A stretch of DNA of 37,801 bases. It comes from Lachnospiraceae bacterium (GTDB lineage Bacteria > Bacillota > Clostridia > Lachnospirales > Lachnospiraceae). The notes under the pieces are model-generated. The model saw nothing but the letters and a program-made list of their open reading frames with translations. It did not search any database and was not told the DNA's origin. Position numbers and translations under genes: made by a program. The stretch lies in assembly GCA_021205565.1 (NCBI GenBank), contig JAJPXG010000007.1:20336-58136 (forward strand), in the 5' to 3' direction. Shown in pieces: positions 31,838-37,801 of this stretch. The first letter of the stretch is position 1. Each line of letters begins with the position of its first letter.

Positions 31838-33205
31838 CTAAATTTTCTTCGTCAGCCACTTTCCTGACCTGAAACGCAGACCCGAGAATGTCAGACGCGT
31901 AAGCTGATCTGCCAGAACGCCCAGCCAGATACCGGAGATACCAAGGCCCAGCGGATAGGCCAGAATGTATGACACCGACGGGCGGATGAGAGTCACGCTG
32001 ATGGTGGACGCGACCGTAGTAAAACGCACGTCGCCGGCGCCGCGCAGACTGCCAGTGAAAATCACCTGAGAAATCTGACAAAGCACAATGAGAACCATAT
32101 AGCGCATGATTCCAACGCCGATTTCCACAATCTCGGGATCTGCCGGGAAAAACAGTTCATAGATCCATCTGCCCAGCAACAGATAGACAGCGGCCAGAAC
32201 CAGGGAAAAGCACAGACCGATTCCCTGACAGAGCGTGCCAAAACGCCTGGCCTTCTGCGGCTCCCCTGCGCCAAGACTTTGTCCGATCAAAGTTACAGCC
32301 GCCACCTGCAGACCATCCCCGAAGGAAAAGCTGATGGACATCACGTTCATGCCCAGCTGGTGCGCCGCCATGGCGTTCGTGCCCAGATTTGCCGCCAGTG
32401 TAGCGGTCAGCAGAAAACCAACACGCATCATAATCTACTCCACAAAGACATTCGGCGCGTAGTTCAGAATCGAGGCAAAGGAGGATCTGCACAAGCCCAG
32501 CCTCTGCTTAAGCATGTACGGGATACTGACATAGCTGTCCTTTCTGAAAAGAGAAGCGATGCTCATGCCGCAGGCCACCACCGTGCCGATTACAGTCGCG
32601 ATGGCCGCGCCGGTCACCCCCAACGCCGGAAAACCGAAATTACCGCCGATCAGCAGGTAATTGAAAATCACATTGACCAGGTTGGAGGCCAGGTTCGTCG
32701 TCATGGCAATGCGGGTATTGCCGCTGCCGCGCTGCGCAGCGTTAATCACAAGAGAAAGGACGGAAAAGCCAATTCCTCCCATGATAATCCGAAAATACGC
32801 GACCGCGTACTCATGTGTATCCTCCGCACTTCCCACCAGATGAATGATGGGGTCCGCCAGCACCACGCAGACGACACTGACCACCACCGTCAGCACCAGC
32901 ACGCAGGCAATGGCTGTCAGGAGAATCCGGTTTGCGTCCTCCCGCCGGTTCTCGCCGCGCCTTCTGGCGACCAGAGCCGAGACGGAAGTATTGATCGCAA
33001 TAAAAACCGCCAGACCGATAAATTTCGGCTGCGTGGTCAGACCCACCGCAGCCACCGCATAGGCGCCGACGCGACTTACCATGAAGGAGTCGATTAAGCC
33101 CACCAGCGCCACGAAGAACGATTCCACAACCGCCGGCCAGGCAACCTTCACCGCTTTCTGTAAATAAGTTTCATTTTCTCTGATATATTGAGGAAGAGAC
33201 GTCAT
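31838..33205 (-). pseudogene. MATE-family efflux transporter interrupted by one in-frame amber codon
   Basis: Two adjacent reading frames, 32435-33205 (256 residues) and 31838-32431 (197 residues), are in the same frame and separated only by TAG (32435-32437) and one Ile codon. Together they give about 455 residues, the normal length of a MATE Na+/drug antiporter with 12 helices. The first part has VAWPAVVESFFVALVGLIDSFMVSRVG, the second AANLGTNAMAAHQLGMNVMSI. The break falls in NVFVE-stop-IMMRVGFL, where relatives usually have Gln, so a CAG to TAG change explains it. The remaining sequence shows no further decay, so the mutation is recent, or the stop is suppressed, or it is a sequencing error. 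The second part lacks its own ribosome site. Confidence 0.85.
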
Positions 33206-33273
33206 GATTTTTCCTGCCCTGCGGCAGATACCCCTTTTTCATTCTGTATTTCCTTACACCGGGCATAAGGATT

Positions 33274-33295
33274 GCCCGGCAGCGGTCTGCCGGGC
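33274..33295 (-). terminator. GC-rich hairpin after the NlpC/P60 gene
   Basis: GCCCGGCA (33274-33281) pairs exactly with TGCCGGGC (33288-33295), and GGATTT/ATCC extends the stem loosely. No good T run follows, so it may act as a weak terminator or stability hairpin between the NlpC/P60 and MATE genes. Confidence 0.5.
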
Positions 33296-33328
33296 GAAAT
33301 CCGTTTATGGCGATGTCAAATTCTGGAA

Positions 33329-34642
33329 TTATACAACTCTTCTCACAGTAATCACACCCGAACTGCTGTAATAGATACTGTCCGTTACAATACCGGTATT
33401 CGAGTTTTTGGCGTGGACAATCTGACCATTGCCGATATAAATTGCCACATGTCCGCTGTAGCAGACGATATCGCCGGCCTGCGCCTCGCTGACGCTGACC
33501 TCGGTTCCCACGCTCCGCAGGCTGTATGAGGAATGCGGCAGGGAATATCCATAAGCAGCATACACAGCCATCACAAAGCCGGAGCAGTCGCAGCCGTTTG
33601 TCAGAGACGTACCGCCCCATACATAGGGATTTCCCACAAACTGCAGCGCATAATTGGCAATCGCCACGCCGGTCGCGGAACCGCCTGACGCGGTATATGT
33701 AGTCGAAGTGCTGCTGCCGGACGATGTACTGCCGGACGATGTACTGCCGGAAGAGGTGCTGTTGGAAGACGTACTGTTGGAAGACGTACTGGCTGATGTT
33801 GTCTGCTGCGCCGCAGCCGCTGCAGCAGCCTCAATCTCCGAAATCTTAGTCGTGTTGCTGGCGATCTGTGATTTGTAAGAGCTTGCCCTGCTCTGTGCAT
33901 CGGCAATCAGCTCCTCATAATTATCCACCTTGGTCTGCAGACTGGCCGTAATGGTATTCAGATAAGCCTGCTGATTTTCCAGCTCAGCCTGCTGACTTTC
34001 CAGTAAAGACCGCTCACCCTCGAGCGTTTCCTCCTGCGATACCAAAGATTCCCTTTCCTCCTCTAATTCGGCCTGGAGTTCGGAAATCTCGTCCATGGTC
34101 TCTTCGTATTCCGTAAGAATCTGATTGTCATAGGAATACAGGCTGTCAATATACTCCGCGCGGTTTAAAAGCTCGCTGAAATCACCGCTCTCCAACAGAA
34201 TTGACAGATACGATTCATTGCTGCTCTCATACATATACTGGATATGCGCCACCATGGTCTCATACTGCTCGTTGCGCTTCTCCAGAGCCGCCTCGTAATC
34301 CGCCTGCGCGGATGCTATTCTGGATTCTGTAAATGCGATCTGCGCATCCATTTCATCGATTTCCGCCTGCTTGTCCGCGATTTCCTGCTCCGTGTCCGCT
34401 ATATCCATCATGATATTGATGAGCTCGGATCTCATATCGTCGATTTCGGTCTGCAGGTCGTCAACCTCCGCCTGATTTGCCTCAATTTCGCTCTGTGCCT
34501 GTTCCAGTTCATTCTGCAGAGTTTCATTCTGCTGCTGCAGAGCCTCCACATCCGCCGAACTCGACGTCGCGGACACGCCCACCTGGGCAAACAGCATCAG
34601 TACCGCAAGCGTAAAAAACGCCATTCGTTTGTGTAGCTTCAT
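33329..34642 (-). CDS. exported coiled-coil NlpC/P60 peptidoglycan endopeptidase
   Basis: 437 residues. A signal peptide (about 1-27) is followed by a long coiled coil (about 30-270) of the PcsB/CwlO N-terminal type with the motif AHIQYMYESS, a Ser/Thr linker (about 272-310), and an NlpC/P60 domain (about 320-437). The catalytic Cys353 in CDCSGF, His398 in GHVAIYIG and a third polar residue His410 are in place. The enzyme cleaves D-Glu-DAP type stem-peptide bonds; PcsB relatives are autoinhibited by their coiled coil and activated by FtsEX, which is possible here. GAGAGGG is 6 bases before the ATG. Its upstream region is the 229-bp inverted-repeat element, so its promoter should lie in it or beyond. 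Confidence 0.9.
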   Translation of the reverse strand: MKLHKRMAFFTLAVLMLFAQVGVSATSSSADVEALQQQNETLQNELEQAQSEIEANQAEVDDLQTEIDDMRSELINIMMDIADTEQEIADKQAEIDEMDAQIAFTESRIASAQADYEAALEKRNEQYETMVAHIQYMYESSNESYLSILLESGDFSELLNRAEYIDSLYSYDNQILTEYEETMDEISELQAELEEERESLVSQEETLEGERSLLESQQAELENQQAYLNTITASLQTKVDNYEELIADAQSRASSYKSQIASNTTKISEIEAAAAAAAQQTTSASTSSNSTSSNSTSSGSTSSGSTSSGSSTSTTYTASGGSATGVAIANYALQFVGNPYVWGGTSLTNGCDCSGFVMAVYAAYGYSLPHSSYSLRSVGTEVSVSEAQAGDIVCYSGHVAIYIGNGQIVHAKNSNTGIVTDSIYYSSSGVITVRRVV

Positions 34643-34691
34643 TTCTGACCCTCTCAGATTTAAAATTCCCCTTGTTACTATGTTCCTTTTC

Positions 34692-34920
34692 GTAGATACC
34701 CCGGATTTCTTCGCAAAAAAAGCAGCTGTGCATAAGTTCGATTACGAAAATCATAGATTTTCTCCTAAAGGACGCCTTCGGTGTATCTCACTTATCCCGA
34801 AATCCGCATAACATTCGCAATCCGCCCTGATCGGGCTGCTTGCTCATGTTCTGGCGGGTCTCAACTTCGCAAAAGCAGATGCAAGCATCTGTTTTGCGAC
34901 CTTGATCCCCTGGTATCTAC
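34692..34920. repeat. 229-bp MITE-like element or structured RNA next to asnS
   Basis: The ends are imperfect inverted repeats of about 29 bp: GTAGATACC (34692-34700) with GGTATCTAC (34912-34920), then GGAT with ATCC, then TCGCAAAA (34711-34718) with a matching TTTTGCGA (34892-34899). Inside are GCCC/GGGC, AACAT/ATGTT, TTCGG/CCGAA and AAAATC/GATTTT hairpins, and a very strong hairpin at 34867-34899 (TCGCAAAA-x-CAGATGC and complement). It carries no gene. The asnS stop codon (34917-34919) lies inside its right end. It fills most of the gap between asnS and the NlpC/P60 gene. Confidence 0.7.
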
Positions 34921-36308
34921 AATTCGCAGTTATTCACCGTTCTCGGGAACGGCAGAACGTCGCGGATGTTGCCCATGCCGGTCAGATACATGACGCAGCG
35001 CTCAAATCCCAGGCCGAAGCCGGCGTGGCGTGCGGAGCCATATTTTCTCAGATCCAGATAAAAGGCATAATCCTCTTTTTTCAGTCCCAGCTCGTCCATC
35101 CGCGCTTCCAGGATGTCCAGCCGGTCCTCCCTCTGGGAGCCGCCGATGATCTCCCCGATCGCGGGCACCAGACAGTCCATGGCCGCCACCGTTTTCCCGT
35201 CATCGTTAAGCTTCATATAGAAGGCCTTGATTTCCTTCGGATAGTCGGTGACAAAAACCGGGCGCCTGAAGATTTCCTCGGTCAGATACCGCTCATGCTC
35301 GGTCTGCAGATCACAGCCCCAGGACACCTTATAATCGAATTTGTCATTATGCTGCTCTAAGAGCTGAATCGCCTCTGTATAGGTGACGTGTCCGAACTCG
35401 GAATTCAGCACATGCTCAAGGCGCTCGATCAGGCCCTTGTCCACGAACTGATTAAAGAACGCCATCTCCTCCGGCGCATTCTCCAGCACGTAGCGGATAA
35501 CGAACTTCAGCATATCCTCCGCGAGCTTCATATCGTCATTTAAGTCCGCGAAGGCGATCTCCGGCTCAATCATCCAGAATTCCGCCGCGTGGCGGGTGGT
35601 ATTGGAATTCTCCGCACGGAAGGTCGGTCCGAAGGTATAAACGTTTTTAAACGCCATGGCGTAGGTCTCGACATTCAGCTGACCGCTGACCGTCAGATTG
35701 GTGGGCTTATTGAAAAAGTCCTGGCTGTAGTCTACGGTGCCGTCCGCGTTTTTGGGCAGATTATTCATATCCAGGGTCGTAACCTGGAACATCTCGCCCG
35801 CGCCCTCGCAGTCGCTGCCGGTGATGATGGGCGTATGCACATACACAAAATCCCTCTCCTGGAAGAAGGTATGAATCGCGTAGGCGATCAGGGAACGTAC
35901 CCTGAAAACTGCCTCAAAGGTATTGGTTCTGGGACGCAGATGGGAAATCGTGCGCAGATACTCGAAGCTGTGGCGCTTTTTCTGCAGCGGATAGTCCGGC
36001 GCGGACGCGCCCTCCACCGTCACCTCCAGCGCCTGCATCTCAAACGGCTGCTTGGCCTGGGGCGTCGCCACAATCGTACCTCTGGCAATCAGCGCCGCGC
36101 CCACATTCTGCGAGCTGATCTCCTTGAAATTATCCAGACTGTCGCCGTAAACGATCTGCAGCGGCTGAAAAAAGGTTCCGTCATTGAGCACGATAAAACC
36201 AAAGGTTTTGGAATCGCGGATGCTCCTGATCCAGCCGCCAACCGTGACTTCCTTTCCCACATAGCTGTCTGTGTCCTTGTATAGTGCCCTGATGTCTGTC
36301 ATGTCCAT
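34917..36308 (-). CDS. asnS: asparaginyl-tRNA synthetase
   Basis: 463 residues from the ATG at 36308, which has GGGGG 9 bases upstream; the frame is open to 36356 without a site. The N-terminal OB-fold ([23 protein letters not shown]) binds the anticodon. The class II core shows motif 2 region [21 protein letters not shown] and motif 3 [15 protein letters not shown], with [11 protein letters not shown] at the end. It charges tRNA-Asn with Asn. The stop codon is formed within the terminal inverted repeat of the adjacent 229-bp element, but the C terminus looks complete. Confidence 0.97.
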   Translation of the reverse strand: MDMTDIRALYKDTDSYVGKEVTVGGWIRSIRDSKTFGFIVLNDGTFFQPLQIVYGDSLDNFKEISSQNVGAALIARGTIVATPQAKQPFEMQALEVTVEGASAPDYPLQKKRHSFEYLRTISHLRPRTNTFEAVFRVRSLIAYAIHTFFQERDFVYVHTPIITGSDCEGAGEMFQVTTLDMNNLPKNADGTVDYSQDFFNKPTNLTVSGQLNVETYAMAFKNVYTFGPTFRAENSNTTRHAAEFWMIEPEIAFADLNDDMKLAEDMLKFVIRYVLENAPEEMAFFNQFVDKGLIERLEHVLNSEFGHVTYTEAIQLLEQHNDKFDYKVSWGCDLQTEHERYLTEEIFRRPVFVTDYPKEIKAFYMKLNDDGKTVAAMDCLVPAIGEIIGGSQREDRLDILEARMDELGLKKEDYAFYLDLRKYGSARHAGFGLGFERCVMYLTGMGNIRDVLPFPRTVNNCEL

Positions 36309-36404
36309 AAGTTTTATCCCCCAAAAGGCTGCCCCTGTGAATCCCGTTTCAGACAAAACGGTGATCCGGCGCCATTCCTTTTTATAGTATTTCCGGAATT
36401 CGTA

Positions 36405-37685
36405 CTATTCTGTCTCATCCGTTTCTGTAATAACCGCGTTTTCCGCCAGGAAATCAGCCACATTGACCTGCATCAGATAGAGCTCCAGATTATCCCTGGA
36501 GATATAATTTTCATACAGATCCTCCAAAGACTCATATCCGTAGTAGGTCATGTAAAGCTCCGCCTGCTCGTCCAGCTCTTCCTCCGTCGGATTCAGCTCC
36601 TGTTCATTGGCAATCGCCTGGAAGATCATAACCTCCGGCGCATACTCGTCCGCCATTAACAGCGCGTATTCCGACATCGAATATCCCACGAAATAAGAGC
36701 AGTAGGTGTCGCCGTCCAGTCCATACTGCGCCGCCTGCGTTTCAATGCTGTCAACCAGATTCTGATAGAGCATGTTGTAAAGATAATCCGGAACCTCCGT
36801 CACGGTACAGATGGGAACCACCGCCTCAATCACTGCGGAATCCAGGTTGGACTGATAATTATAGGCGGCCACATACTCCAGATAAGACCGGCAGTACGCC
36901 TCCAGCTCCTCCACGGTACTGTAGTACCCTTCCATGACAATTGCCACATTCTCATCCGTCATCTGCGGCGTCACGTAATTCACCGTCACGGTAAAGACCA
37001 CCGCCTGGCCGGCCAGGCTGGGATTGGAGGAATAATCCGACGGGAAGGTCAGTTCCAGATCCACGGTATCACCCACCGCCACGCCGATCAACCCTTCCTC
37101 AAAGCCGTCGATGAAGGCGCCGGAGCCGATCTCCAGGTCATACCCGGTGGCGGAGCCGCCGTCAAAAGCCTCTCCGTTCAGATAGCCGGTATAATCAATA
37201 TTGGCGGTATCCCCTTCCTCCACCAGCTGCCCCTCGGTCAGCTCCGCCGCGTAATCCGCAGCCAGGGATTCAAAATAGCTCTCCGCGAGTGCCGTCACCG
37301 TTTCCTCATCCACTTCCTCCTGCGCGGCGACGGAAAGCTCCAGGCCAATATACTCGCCGAGCGTCACATAATCCTCCACGGGATAGTCCGCCAGCGAGGT
37401 GTACGAACCGTCCGTTACGGTAATCACAAGTGCGGAGGACGCCGAAGGATTCTCACTGTCAAATTCCGTCGCTGTCTCAGTCTCTGTTTCAGTATCCAGA
37501 ACCAGCGAGGAGGAGGATGTCTCCTCTGTCCCGGAGGAATCCGTACTCTCCTCCACAGTCTGCTCCTCCCCGGTATCCGCCGTTTTGAAAACGCTTTCCC
37601 AATCCACCATAGTGTATACGACAATCACAGCCACAAGCACAACCGCGACTACTGCCATGATAATCATTTTCTTATTTTTCTTCAT
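36405..37685 (-). CDS. membrane-anchored trigger-factor-like FKBP peptidyl-prolyl isomerase
   Basis: 426 residues. An N-terminal membrane anchor (about 7-26) and a Ser/Thr/Glu-rich linker (about 35-85) precede a trigger-factor-like arrangement: an N-terminal helical part (about 105-155), an FKBP domain (about 158-238: GDTANIDYTGYLNGEAFDGG, YDLEIGSGAFIDGFEEGLIG), and a helical C-terminal part (about 240-410). It lacks the ribosome-binding domain of cytosolic Tig, so it likely folds exported proteins at the outer membrane face, analogous to PrsA in role (inference). AAGGAG is 7 bases before the ATG. asnS follows 96 bp downstream. Bases 37686-37801 upstream contain only AT-rich, promoter-like sequence. 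Confidence 0.88.
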   Translation of the reverse strand: MKKNKKMIIMAVVAVVLVAVIVVYTMVDWESVFKTADTGEEQTVEESTDSSGTEETSSSSLVLDTETETETATEFDSENPSASSALVITVTDGSYTSLADYPVEDYVTLGEYIGLELSVAAQEEVDEETVTALAESYFESLAADYAAELTEGQLVEEGDTANIDYTGYLNGEAFDGGSATGYDLEIGSGAFIDGFEEGLIGVAVGDTVDLELTFPSDYSSNPSLAGQAVVFTVTVNYVTPQMTDENVAIVMEGYYSTVEELEAYCRSYLEYVAAYNYQSNLDSAVIEAVVPICTVTEVPDYLYNMLYQNLVDSIETQAAQYGLDGDTYCSYFVGYSMSEYALLMADEYAPEVMIFQAIANEQELNPTEEELDEQAELYMTYYGYESLEDLYENYISRDNLELYLMQVNVADFLAENAVITETDETE

Positions 37686-37801
37686 AACTGCACTCCTTCT
37701 GTAACACTCGTTTTATCATAACACAAAATTTACATTCTTAAAAGGGGGAGATTTTATTTCACAGATTTTTTAAATTCTGCACCGTTTCGATTGCTTAATG
37801 T

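Noticed and set aside
34643-34916. Possible c-di-AMP (ydaO) riboswitch upstream of the NlpC/P60 gene
   Set aside because: Such riboswitches often precede wall hydrolase genes, but the conserved core segments of that class are not present; the terminal inverted repeats explain the structure better.
1-37801. CRISPR arrays, rRNA genes, tRNA genes, insertion-sequence transposases and prophage genes
   Set aside because: I looked for regularly spaced repeats, tRNA- or rRNA-like sequence, and transposase or phage proteins in the frames I read, and saw none.

Overview
The window looks like chromosomal DNA of an anaerobic, low-oxygen-lifestyle Firmicute, most likely a Lachnospiraceae-type gut Clostridium (inference). 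The reasons are strong AGGAGG-type ribosome binding sites, sigma-A promoters with 17-bp spacing, a gdpP-rplI-dnaB block, a MecA adaptor, several exported cell-wall hydrolases, and a pyruvate formate-lyase/ferredoxin fermentation cluster. Most genes are on the minus strand. Core genes are intact, and the accessory parts sit between them as small regulatory or mobile-looking pieces.

Layout. 1-5.8 kb: SleB-type wall hydrolase, rpiB and the Sua5/YwlC tRNA-threonylcarbamoylation enzyme (minus), CwlD-like amidase (plus), membrane-anchored GH18 protein (minus). 5.8-6.4 kb: no convincing gene, but a strong minus-strand terminator implies an unannotated transcript. 6.4-11.2 kb: mecA, a DUF234-type ATPase with a palindromic operator, a single-gene ABC exporter with an elaborate promoter region, and a DUF1858 redox protein. 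11.4-15.5 kb: the fermentation cluster. Pyruvate formate-lyase is split here: the large subunit stops before the glycyl-radical domain, which is encoded as a separate 80-residue protein. Between them lies a 68-residue cysteine-bearing protein that resembles the first half of that radical domain. The activase and a 2[4Fe-4S] ferredoxin follow. 15.6-22.7 kb: a large membrane protein, a MerR-type regulator, and the gdpP-rplI-dnaB operon, which ends in a 175-bp inverted-repeat element.

22.8-27.9 kb: a decayed cell-surface protein fragment, then a 27-codon Hol-Tox-like hydrophobic peptide gene with a hidden ribosome binding site, a terminator that overlaps its stop codon, and a possible antisense RNA (candidate type I toxin-antitoxin). 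Next is a CydDC-like heterodimeric ABC exporter with a DUF454 membrane protein, under one promoter with a palindromic operator. 27.9-31.7 kb: a BlaI/BlaR1-like repressor and sensor-protease pair; the sensor has a very long ectodomain containing two tandem repeats. 31.8-33.2 kb: a MATE transporter broken by one in-frame amber codon. 33.3-37.7 kb: NlpC/P60 hydrolase, a 229-bp inverted-repeat element whose end contains the asnS stop codon, asnS, and a membrane-anchored trigger-factor-like prolyl isomerase.

The most promising unusual systems are the three-part pyruvate formate-lyase with its cysteine-bearing half-domain paralogue, the tiny toxin locus, and the two MITE-like or structured-RNA elements placed directly after housekeeping genes.
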